Positions 23,291 to 30,196 of a stretch of DNA of 30,196 nt are shown here, in pieces. The notes under the pieces are model-generated. The model made no database searches. It was given only the letters and a program-made list of their open reading frames with translations, and was not told where the DNA came from. This DNA is from a virus: the IMG/VR virus record IMGVR_UViG_3300008114_000342, positions 1 to 30,196 of that record. One strand, 5' to 3'. The number at the start of each line of letters is the position of its first letter. The stretch's first letter is position 1. The position numbers and the translations under genes were made by a program.

Positions 23291-25489
23291 ATGATACAAG
23301 ATGCTCCAATACCAAAGCCATTAAGTCCGATTCAAAGAATTACAGCGGACGAGCGTCTTGCAACGTTTCAAGCACAATCCAACAGTATATACAACAAGTA
23401 TACTCCGTTTACAACATATAGCATAGGTCCATCACAGCCATTCATATACACAAAGATCAGCGACTCTACAATATTAAAGAACTTTACAAAGTATGACACA
23501 TATGCTGCGCCGATTGGTTCAACGGCGAGAGATGTTAAGCGTATTGGACAATATTCAATATCAGGAAATGGAATACTATATCTTGGCAAACAGTTATATC
23601 TTCAGAAAGAAAATGCATTCAATGAAACCAGAATATACAATCCACTTAGTTTGCTAAAAGCAACAGCAAGACCTGCGTCACTTGGATTGATTGATTATCC
23701 ACAAAGACATTTGGAAACAAGTGGTGGACTATTGAATTTCTTCAAGGACGCATTGCTAAGTACAATTGGTTTTGAGAATAAGGATTCGAAAACACCAACA
23801 ATAGAAGGAACCGCCACTGGAAGAAATGGTCAAACTCCATATGCTTCTTATGTTGGTGCACATGGCGGAGCAAGAGCGGGTTTGATGCGACTTGGAACAG
23901 CATCAGCAGCAAGTTCAATTTTTGAATCAACATGGGTTACAAATCCAAGTCAAGGTAGTACAAATGGAGGATTTTTAGCAAACCTTGGAAGATCATTAGT
24001 TAACAAGCTTAAATCTCTTATACCAAGCACAAATCCACTAGGAGCATTTGGCGGAACAAGTTCAGAAGCATGGGAATTCAGACCAGAATACAAGAAGGGT
24101 AAAGATGGAATATATTACGCATTCTTGGCAGACAATTCTGGATTTATGACAGTGAATGCACCAGCATCTCAGCTGTTCTATAACGATAGAACATTTGCTT
24201 CTGCAAATGCCGCGCAAAGATCAACAGTAAAAATAGCCAGTGATTTTCACAAATATTATCCACAAAAACAAGCAGACGCAAGCAGCAGAGTTTGGTATGC
24301 GAACCCATCAAAAATTTCAGAAGACTCGGTTGGTATAACAGATGTTGATGGAAATAAGAACAACTTAAAAAGTCTTCATGAAAGAATGGTTAAGTCAATC
24401 AGTGCGTTCCAAAACCCAACAGCAAATCAGTTCAGAAGATCCGCAGAAAGATACAGCGAAGTAAAAGACTCAAAAGGAAACAAGTATCCAACATACAATG
24501 ATATTCCAACTTATGGTGAAGAAAATAAGTATGAATTGAGAATTGAAAATATCAAAGGAGCAATACCAATACGTAAGAGAGGATTTTCTGAGGCAACTTC
24601 ATTCGCCAATATTAGCAACGGAAAAACAACAGGCGAAGATTCATATAATACGTTGGAAGCAATAAGTGGAAAAAGAGACACCATACCAAAAGAACTACTT
24701 GATGCAGATCCAAATCAGTCGAAAGATTTGATATTTTTCTATTTCTATGATCTTATTAATGAAATGTATATTCCATTCAGAGCAACAATTAAAGGATTAA
24801 GCGACCAACATAATGCTGAATGGGAAGAAATTTCATATATTGGCAGAGCAGACAAGCTTTTCATGTACAAAGGATTTTCCAGAGATGTTAATTTTTCATT
24901 CACTGTATATGCAAACAGCGCCAAGGAAATGCTGCCAATGTGGGAAAGAATCAATTACTTGGTTGGATTAACAAGACCAAGCAAATACACTGCACTACCA
25001 AACAAGCCAATGACTGCAAAACAAAAACAAGAATTATTGGGTAATGCAACTGAAGCATTGAATTTGGCCAACGAGGTAGGTGACGTTGGTGGACAGGAAG
25101 CAGCAAACACCAGAATAGAAGAGTTGAACAAAATAAACTCGAATGAGACAACTGGTAGAGAAGGAAAGTTCATATATCCTCCAATGACCACATTCAGACT
25201 TGGAGACATGTACGTTGATCAACCTTGCATATTAAGCAGTGTTGGTGTTAATATTTCAGACGATGCAAATTGGGAATCTCTTCGCGCCGATGATTATTCA
25301 TACATATACAAGCAATATAGCGATGACATAATTTCAAAGGGAACAAAGTCTCGCCAACTGCCATTGCAAGTTGATGTATCCGTCACATTAAAGATTCTTG
25401 AAAAGGCACTTTCACTAGGAAAGAATGCACACTTCGGAAAAACAGAATATGATTTCTCTGGAAATGAAACCAAGAGGTGGGTACTATGA
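23291..25489 (+). CDS. Baseplate tube-initiation protein (gp48/gp54-like)
   Basis: A 732-residue virion protein. The N-terminal half contains proline-rich and Gly/Ser-rich stretches with no recognisable domain. The C-terminal part, from about 475 (DLIFFYFYDLINEMYIPFRATIKGLSDQ), has the two-part tube-like fold of baseplate proteins that start the tail tube. Its landmarks are WEEISYIGRADKLFMYKGFSRDVNFSFTVYA, KEMLPMWERINYLVGLTRP, and FRLGDMYVDQPCILSSVGVNISDD, then LQVDVSVTLKIL. An insertion of about 50 residues lies between the LTRPSKYT and YPPMTTFRLG segments. Its position right after the tape measure matches T4 genes 48 and 54. The exact T4 equivalent is uncertain, and the large N-terminal extension is not in T4. 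The stop overlaps the next start (ATGA). Confidence 0.7.
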   Translation: MIQDAPIPKPLSPIQRITADERLATFQAQSNSIYNKYTPFTTYSIGPSQPFIYTKISDSTILKNFTKYDTYAAPIGSTARDVKRIGQYSISGNGILYLGKQLYLQKENAFNETRIYNPLSLLKATARPASLGLIDYPQRHLETSGGLLNFFKDALLSTIGFENKDSKTPTIEGTATGRNGQTPYASYVGAHGGARAGLMRLGTASAASSIFESTWVTNPSQGSTNGGFLANLGRSLVNKLKSLIPSTNPLGAFGGTSSEAWEFRPEYKKGKDGIYYAFLADNSGFMTVNAPASQLFYNDRTFASANAAQRSTVKIASDFHKYYPQKQADASSRVWYANPSKISEDSVGITDVDGNKNNLKSLHERMVKSISAFQNPTANQFRRSAERYSEVKDSKGNKYPTYNDIPTYGEENKYELRIENIKGAIPIRKRGFSEATSFANISNGKTTGEDSYNTLEAISGKRDTIPKELLDADPNQSKDLIFFYFYDLINEMYIPFRATIKGLSDQHNAEWEEISYIGRADKLFMYKGFSRDVNFSFTVYANSAKEMLPMWERINYLVGLTRPSKYTALPNKPMTAKQKQELLGNATEALNLANEVGDVGGQEAANTRIEELNKINSNETTGREGKFIYPPMTTFRLGDMYVDQPCILSSVGVNISDDANWESLRADDYSYIYKQYSDDIISKGTKSRQLPLQVDVSVTLKILEKALSLGKNAHFGKTEYDFSGNETKRWVL

Positions 25490-25788
25490 ACAGATATACT
25501 CCAACCAGCAACAATGTTTTCAATAGATATGATGGTAAAAGAGTGTTTAGAACTACTCGATATCCAAAAATACCATTCTACTACGACGACATATACATAA
25601 TAGCAACAGAAACAGACTATTTAGATAGCATGGCACAGAAGTACTACAAAGATCCATCACTTTGGTGGATACTTGCTCAAGCCAATGGAATCAAAGGAAC
25701 ACTTAAAGCTCCAACAGGAAAACAAATGAGAGTACCACAGCGAGTGGATTTGATAGTCACAAATTTTACAAAAGCAAACGCAGTTTAA
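25486..25788 (+). CDS. gp53: gp53-like baseplate wedge protein with LysM-type fold
   Basis: A 100-residue protein starting at the ATGA overlap; a GTG three codons upstream is less likely. It contains RYPKIPFYYDDIYIIATETDYLDSMAQKYYKDPSLWWILAQANGI and GKQMRVP. This is the pattern of the LysM-like domain in gp53-type baseplate proteins: D-x-Y, then DxLDxxA, yYxDxxLWWIL, and a final R(V/I)P. Such small proteins link baseplate wedges to the hub; T4 gp53 is about twice as long. The FRTTRYP segment before the domain is also typical. It lies between the tube-like and hub-like genes. Confidence 0.75.
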   Translation: MNRYTPTSNNVFNRYDGKRVFRTTRYPKIPFYYDDIYIIATETDYLDSMAQKYYKDPSLWWILAQANGIKGTLKAPTGKQMRVPQRVDLIVTNFTKANAV

Positions 25789-25804
25789 AATCGTTACATA
25801 ATTT

Positions 25805-28300
25805 ATGCCAGAACCATATAAATTTCCTTGGGGTCTAAAACCATTGGATCCAATGGTAGAGAAAGAATTTCAAAGAAGAGTCAAGGATTACAATTTGAAT
25901 CCAACATCTTCTCCATCAGATTCTGCTCCATATTCAGGACCAAGAACAGCATGGATACGTGTGTTCTCAAATGGAATATCAAAGGACGACGAGGAAAATG
26001 GCACACCGAACGGATTTGTTTTGGGAGGAACGGAAGGGTTTGACGAGAGTTATGGATTTGCTCCTTCTGCATATGATATGGAAGCAACAGATGGTAAGGT
26101 AACAATCGGCGTGGACTGTTGGGGAGATAAGCACGAAATATCAGCAACGCCTACCGACCCATCGTTGGGAGTTGGTTCTGATACACCACACAGACCACCA
26201 CCATCTGTCGTATCATTGGAAACAGAATTTTCTGGCGGAAACAACTCTGGTTTCAACGCCACATGCAGAAAAACAAAAATTTCATGGAAGTGCTACTCGC
26301 TTTCACAACTTGAATATCTCACACCATATTTTCTTACACCAAGAATAACTATATTGGCAGAATGGGGATGGAACAATTATGATCCTTCATCGCTTGTTGA
26401 TCTTACATCCACAGAAACACTATACAAGATATTCAAGGGTGACAAAGAAGAAATAGATAACAGAATAAGAAGATCGCATGGCAATTATGACTTGGCACTT
26501 GGATTCATAACTGATTATGGATATACCATGAATGACTTTGGTGGATTTGATGGATATACCACAATAACTAATGCGAATTATTTGGTCGAAGGAAAATCTT
26601 ATCAAAATCGCCAAGATTCAAAACAGGACAATACAAATCCATCTGCCTCATTAAAACTTAAAGACTTCAAGGAATTTGTGTTTGAGGACATGGACAATCT
26701 CACAATTAAGAACACAAACGCAAGAACAGTCCGAGTTGAGAATCCAAGATATTCTGGTCCATATGGGGGAAACATCTACGGAGGAAACTATAGTCCAACA
26801 TATACAGAAGAGCGAGATGCATCAACTGACATAAAAATAAACACAAAATACAAAGTATTTAAAAACGACGATGATCAATGGATGCGAATGGATTTGGTTG
26901 CGGAAATAATAAATCAATTTTTCTCAATCAAGTTTTTGGATTCAAACAACAAGGAAGTTGATGTGGCGGCTGGAGTTCTTGATATAAGAGAAGTTCCAAT
27001 ATGCGCACACCCTGCCATAAAATCAACCAATAGAAACTTCATTATACCAAATAAATTTGCTCCAAGGTTTGTGTCAAAATCGGATAGTACAAAAGACGAT
27101 TCGTTGGTTGATAAAGAAGCAAGAAGACTGAGCGACATAAAGCAGGTTGGGTCAATTTCAACCACGCAAAATCCATCGCCAAATGGAGAGTATGCAAAAC
27201 TATTCCCAGATATATTAAAAGTAATAGAGGAAAATAAATTGGATGACACGTTTGACAATTTGGTTTCCGCGCTCAACACGGGAGGAGCCAGAACAAAATA
27301 TGGATCATTCCCACAGTTCAAGGACTATGAGGACAATGTAAATAACAAAGGATATCCAAAAGCTGGATATTGGGGATATTTGGAAGATGTATTTGTTTCA
27401 GTAAAATACTTCAAAGGTTTGGTTGAAAAGCACGAAACAGTCCTTCGACTGATTGAAGAGTTGTTACAAGGTATATCCGAGTGCATGTGCAATATAGCAC
27501 AGCTACAATTGAAGCCAGATACAGTGGGCAATGTGAGAAAGTTTGTCATTGATAACAATTTTACTCCAATTGGTGACGACAGAAGCGCGGAAAAACTTCC
27601 AAGATTTGTATTGAATGCAACAAACAATGCATTCATGAAGAGCAATTCCATCACCATAAAGATCAGCACGGATATGATGAATCAGATGGTGATGCAAAGC
27701 GCAAATCAAAAACAAATACCATCAGAATATGGCACAGCCACATACGATCCAAAGAGCATGAAATATAGCGTGTTTCAACGCGGAGATAGAATGTTTAACT
27801 GTGGTGTATTTACTCCAAAACAAATACAAGATTCAAATTCTTCCACAGACAATGGTAAAGGAAAATTCACCAGAATGTTTACAGAACAAAACCCAGATTT
27901 ATATGTGTATATTTACAACCCGACCAAGAAAGGACAAAACTTTTTGGAAAGAACAGTGGGAACAGGAACAGATTCTGATGAAGCAAATCAGGTGTATATA
28001 CTCACGGAAACAAATTCAAATTTCTTGAAAACTATTTTGCTTGATATGAAGAATGCAAGTAAAGCTGTTTATACCAACAATGGAATCATGCCGGGCACAG
28101 ATTTCAAGATGGAATTTTTGGGATTGTCGGGTATAACATTTCTTTCGCAGTTCACATTAGATCATGTGCCAAGAACATACAGCTACAAAAATGCCGTGTG
28201 GCAAATATCAGATGTAAGACATAGAGTGGAAAATAAGATATGGACAACCAGCATAACCGCTCAAGCCAGACCGTTCATAACAATAAATGAAAAGGTATGA
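25805..28300 (+). CDS. Large baseplate hub-type virion protein (gp27-like?)
   Basis: An 831-residue structural protein. The region at about 130-195 contains PPPSVVSLETEFSGGNNSG, then KISWKCYSLSQLEYLTPYFLTPRITILAEWGWNNY. I recognise this from baseplate hub proteins of environmental myoviruses: a QLEyL.pYFL.P...ILAEWGW motif in a tube/hub domain. Further conserved-looking pieces are NYDLALGFITDYGYTMNDFGGFDGYTTI, FIIPNKFAPRF and, near the end, FLSQFTLDHVPRTYSYKNAVWQISDVRHRVENKIWTTSITAQARP. That last region resembles the closing domain of T4 gp27-type trimers. Loops rich in Asn/Asp/Ser separate them. No lysozyme motif is seen. Placement among hub genes supports the role; exact equivalence to gp27 is inference. 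Confidence 0.65.
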   Translation: MPEPYKFPWGLKPLDPMVEKEFQRRVKDYNLNPTSSPSDSAPYSGPRTAWIRVFSNGISKDDEENGTPNGFVLGGTEGFDESYGFAPSAYDMEATDGKVTIGVDCWGDKHEISATPTDPSLGVGSDTPHRPPPSVVSLETEFSGGNNSGFNATCRKTKISWKCYSLSQLEYLTPYFLTPRITILAEWGWNNYDPSSLVDLTSTETLYKIFKGDKEEIDNRIRRSHGNYDLALGFITDYGYTMNDFGGFDGYTTITNANYLVEGKSYQNRQDSKQDNTNPSASLKLKDFKEFVFEDMDNLTIKNTNARTVRVENPRYSGPYGGNIYGGNYSPTYTEERDASTDIKINTKYKVFKNDDDQWMRMDLVAEIINQFFSIKFLDSNNKEVDVAAGVLDIREVPICAHPAIKSTNRNFIIPNKFAPRFVSKSDSTKDDSLVDKEARRLSDIKQVGSISTTQNPSPNGEYAKLFPDILKVIEENKLDDTFDNLVSALNTGGARTKYGSFPQFKDYEDNVNNKGYPKAGYWGYLEDVFVSVKYFKGLVEKHETVLRLIEELLQGISECMCNIAQLQLKPDTVGNVRKFVIDNNFTPIGDDRSAEKLPRFVLNATNNAFMKSNSITIKISTDMMNQMVMQSANQKQIPSEYGTATYDPKSMKYSVFQRGDRMFNCGVFTPKQIQDSNSSTDNGKGKFTRMFTEQNPDLYVYIYNPTKKGQNFLERTVGTGTDSDEANQVYILTETNSNFLKTILLDMKNASKAVYTNNGIMPGTDFKMEFLGLSGITFLSQFTLDHVPRTYSYKNAVWQISDVRHRVENKIWTTSITAQARPFITINEKV

Positions 28301-28680
28301 AATATAACGACAAAATAGTTGGAGAATATGGAACGTTTGTTGATTTGAATGGAGAATATCCACTCCCATCAAAACCTTTGCCAAACAAAAATGATTATGA
28401 CAAGGGTATATTTATGCGAGCATTTTCAAAAAGAATAAATGGCAACATCATAAATGAAGTGAGTATGGAACAGGCAAATCGTTTGAACTCTGAACTTTAC
28501 AAAGTAGTGGTGGCAAAATGGACCATATCAGGACCAAGAGAAAATAGAATTATAAATGGAATACTTGAATATGGTGTAAAACAATCAAACAAATACGAGA
28601 TTGAGCGCATAATAAAAGAAGAAGAAATTGATCTTTCAAAAGTGCTTAATAATCATCTTGAATATTGGCGAGGACATTGA
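28297..28680 (+). CDS. Small conserved protein coupled to hub gene
   Basis: A 127-residue protein starting in an ATGA overlap with the hub gene. The N-terminal YGTFVDLNGEYPLPSKPLPNKNDYDKGIFMRAFSKRINGNIINEVS is followed by KWTISGPRENRIINGILEYGVKQSNKYEIERIIKE and a C-terminal NHLEYWRGH. The pattern (a YxxGxFxRxFxKxxN core, then a repeat-like INGxxEYGV segment) looks like a small structural baseplate-associated protein. I know no function. Coupling to the hub gene suggests a direct partner. Its TGA stop is followed by the same open frame up to the polymerase-like gene. Confidence 0.68.
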   Translation: MKYNDKIVGEYGTFVDLNGEYPLPSKPLPNKNDYDKGIFMRAFSKRINGNIINEVSMEQANRLNSELYKVVVAKWTISGPRENRIINGILEYGVKQSNKYEIERIIKEEEIDLSKVLNNHLEYWRGH

Positions 28681-28713
28681 GTTCTTGACTTTTTAGGAAG
28701 TGTTCATCAATAT

Positions 28714-29865
28714 GTGAACGTGCATATTGTAGAAACACAAGACGAGCTTATTTTGATGTGTAGTCACATTGGCAGCGATGCTTTTGTGATGGATGCTGTT
28801 TGTGTTGATCATGAAAAGCATGCCCAAAACAACAATATAAGTTTATTGATGTTTTACTTCATGTCTTCCAAGAGTTTATGGTGTTTACCACTTCATCACA
28901 ACGAGACACTTCCTATTGCCAATTCACTGAGCAAGGTCAAGGATCATCTCAAATTCTCTATTCACAACAAGTTTGTTTTTGACAAGAAATCAGTCATACA
29001 ACTATTTGATGATGACTATGATTTCATTGATATAAGCATTCTCAAGTATCTTGATGAGGGAATTATTGACCAAAAGCAACACGAAACAAACGCGCATATT
29101 TTTATTCGATCAAACTTTAGAAATGTATCAAATATAAATGCTTGCACTCCAATCTACAAGCATATCAGAGCATTCAGTGAAAAGATAAACAACCTTGGTA
29201 AGATAAACAATGAAATGATTCGCGACGATGGTTTCAAGTTTGTCAATAACACCATGACAAAGTGCTTTGCCAAATTGGAGAATGTTGGACTGTGCGTGAA
29301 TGAAAGACTAATTGCTCATCTTGTTAATTTCAACATGAGTGCCGAGGAAAATCCATATGCATACTTGGCCAAATATTTCTTCAACAAGAAAGAAGCAAAT
29401 GATGAAGATATTGCCGTTGCCAAAGGATTTACATTCACACAGCTATACGGCGGCATAGACAAGAAATGGCTGCATATTCCATACTTCTCAAAGATCCAAG
29501 AATATATTGATCATCGTTGGAAATTCTTTGAGCAAAATGGATATATTGAGACGCCAAAATACAAGAGAAAAATCAAGGAATGTCATATTCCAGACGCCAA
29601 TCCAAGCAAGCTGTTCAATTATATTCTACAGGCATTTGAAACAGAAACAGCCGTGGAAGTTCTTGGAGACATTCTGTCTGAACTAAATGGCAAGAAAACA
29701 CAGCCAATATTGTACACATATGACAGCATCCTTTTTGACGCTCACAAAGCAGACAAGATGGATACAATCAAAAAGCTGAAAAACATAATGGAACGAGGCA
29801 AGTTTCCTGTCAAAATATATGTAGGAAACAACTACAAGGATATGAAGCAAATATCCATACCTTAA
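28714..29865 (+). CDS. Family A DNA polymerase-like protein lacking motif A
   Basis: A 383-residue protein that aligns by eye with E. coli Pol I but is incomplete. The N-terminus follows the 3'-5' exonuclease fold: FVMDAVCVDHE where exo I DxE should be (the Glu is lost), HNKFVFDKK for exo II, and IDISILKYLDEG for the following helix. AKLENVGLCVNERLI (about 186-200) is the thumb-entry 'mE..Gi.vd' segment. After only about 35 residues comes motif B, DIAVAKGFTFTQLYGG (about 232-247), with the dNTP-binding Lys237. Then come NGYIETPKYKRK, an aligned FNYILQAFETETAVEVL, and motif C as YTYDSILFD (Asp337). The end (PVKIYVGNNYKDM) also matches. About 150 residues with motif A are absent, so polymerase activity is doubtful. 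The start is GTG 28714, with AGGAAG 13 nt upstream. Confidence 0.78.
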   Translation: MNVHIVETQDELILMCSHIGSDAFVMDAVCVDHEKHAQNNNISLLMFYFMSSKSLWCLPLHHNETLPIANSLSKVKDHLKFSIHNKFVFDKKSVIQLFDDDYDFIDISILKYLDEGIIDQKQHETNAHIFIRSNFRNVSNINACTPIYKHIRAFSEKINNLGKINNEMIRDDGFKFVNNTMTKCFAKLENVGLCVNERLIAHLVNFNMSAEENPYAYLAKYFFNKKEANDEDIAVAKGFTFTQLYGGIDKKWLHIPYFSKIQEYIDHRWKFFEQNGYIETPKYKRKIKECHIPDANPSKLFNYILQAFETETAVEVLGDILSELNGKKTQPILYTYDSILFDAHKADKMDTIKKLKNIMERGKFPVKIYVGNNYKDMKQISIP

Positions 29866-29873
29866 TATTTATA
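29866..29873. promoter_or_regulatory. TATTTATA octamer after polymerase-like gene
   Basis: An exact TATTTATA immediately after the TAA stop of the polymerase-like gene and 52 nt before the next ATG. It is a candidate late-promoter element for the last gene of the window. Confidence 0.4.
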
Positions 29874-29881
29874 ATAAGCAT

Positions 29882-29908
29882 ATATATCACTGTAGGTTTG
29901 TGATATAT
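29882..29908 (+). other. Hairpin in the leader of the last gene
   Basis: A perfect 9-bp stem ATATATCAC/GTGATATAT with a 9-nt loop (TGTAGGTTT), between two TATTTATA copies. It lacks a following T-run, so it is not a typical terminator. It could be an RNA structure in the leader or an operator-like dyad. Confidence 0.5.
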
Positions 29909-29913
29909 GATGA

Positions 29914-29921
29914 TATTTATA
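29914..29921. promoter_or_regulatory. TATTTATA octamer at the start of the last gene
   Basis: An exact TATTTATA, 4 nt before the ATG at 29926. It is too close to act as a conventional -10 for that start unless the transcript is leaderless. Confidence 0.35.
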
Positions 29922-29925
29922 TATT

Positions 29926-30196
29926 ATGGATAAAAGCAAGATTATAGATGAAATATTAATGGAGTGGGCGATGCGTTCGCCAGATGGTCTTGTGGGTGGG
30001 CATGACACGCCAGAAAACATGGCGGTGCTGAATGAGATATTGGCCGAAAAGGGTGCATTGAGTGCCGCCGAAAAAAATATAACAGGTATAAATCCTTTTC
30101 AAAGCAATTTAGAAAAAAGTACAATGTCGCTGGCTCAACAAGAAAAAGATACACTAAATCCATTGGATATAAAGTATTTTGAAAAAGTTGGACCTA
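29926..30196 (+). CDS. Unidentified phage gene, N-terminal part (cut by window edge)
   Basis: An open frame from ATG 29926 to the window end (90 codons so far). The N-terminal IIDEILMEWAMRSPDGLVGGHDTPENMAVLNEILAEKG is a short helical module of the type EilxEWaxRxxxGxxxxxxxxxxxxLxxiLxE. I recognise it from the start of various uncharacterised T4-like phage proteins. After it come a Ser/Ala/Asn linker and NPLDIKYFEKVGP. No catalytic features are seen in the visible part. It is preceded by a hairpin and AT-rich boxes, so it may begin a new transcript. Confidence 0.7.
   Translation, partial: MDKSKIIDEILMEWAMRSPDGLVGGHDTPENMAVLNEILAEKGALSAAEKNITGINPFQSNLEKSTMSLAQQEKDTLNPLDIKYFEKVGP

Overview
The window is part of the late (virion) region of an AT-rich tailed phage with a contractile tail, distantly related to T4 (Caudoviricetes, myovirus morphology). 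The evidence is a run of recognisable T4-type tail genes on the + strand: tail sheath (gp18-like), tail tube (gp19-like), two gp26-type baseplate proteins, a long tape measure protein, a tube-like baseplate protein, a gp53/LysM-type baseplate protein and a large baseplate hub-type protein. Genes are tightly packed, with many ATGA or 1-23 nt overlaps. A lipoprotein with a lipobox and several LPS-type sugar enzymes point to a Gram-negative host. The small secreted EF-hand protein is of a kind I associate with Verrucomicrobia/Planctomycetes-like bacteria, but that is only a hint.

Layout. 1-4022: surface-glycan island, with a minus-strand TPR/GT9-like glycosyltransferase, then a coupled + strand series of GT2-like enzyme, GT8-like enzyme, PAPS-type sulfotransferase and a small Cys-rich protein. 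4099-7377: small coiled-coil protein and the sheath gene, the latter split by an apparent 1-nt frameshift, closed by a strong terminator. 7466-12223: accessory block between sheath and tube, with a HAD phosphatase, a small unknown, a nucleotidyltransferase, an EF-hand protein, two unknowns and an EDxHD-type homing endonuclease; the EF-hand gene, one unknown and the endonuclease are on the minus strand. 12350-12844: tail tube and terminator. 12927-18035: an operon behind a good sigma70-like promoter, in which four proteins start with the same MKKSELK amphipathic leader and a fifth carries a related internal segment; it ends with a lipoprotein that also has C-terminal membrane helices. 18103-28680: baseplate and tape-measure morphogenesis genes. 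28714-29865: a family A DNA polymerase-like protein lacking the segment that should hold motif A. 29926-end: start of a further gene.

The most interesting system is the 13054-17043 block. Its repeated leader has the form of a T4-type capsid-targeting peptide, including a prohead-protease-like IxE|A site in two members. My inference is that these are head-internal cargo proteins, possibly delivered with the DNA. They include a GP88-like Cys-motif enzyme and a basic Cys-rich modular protein. Secondary signals are the glycan/sulfate decoration island next to a sheath with a Ser/Thr/Gly-rich insertion, a large spanin-like lipoprotein, and a TATTTATA octamer that occurs before gene starts and that I found only between genes.
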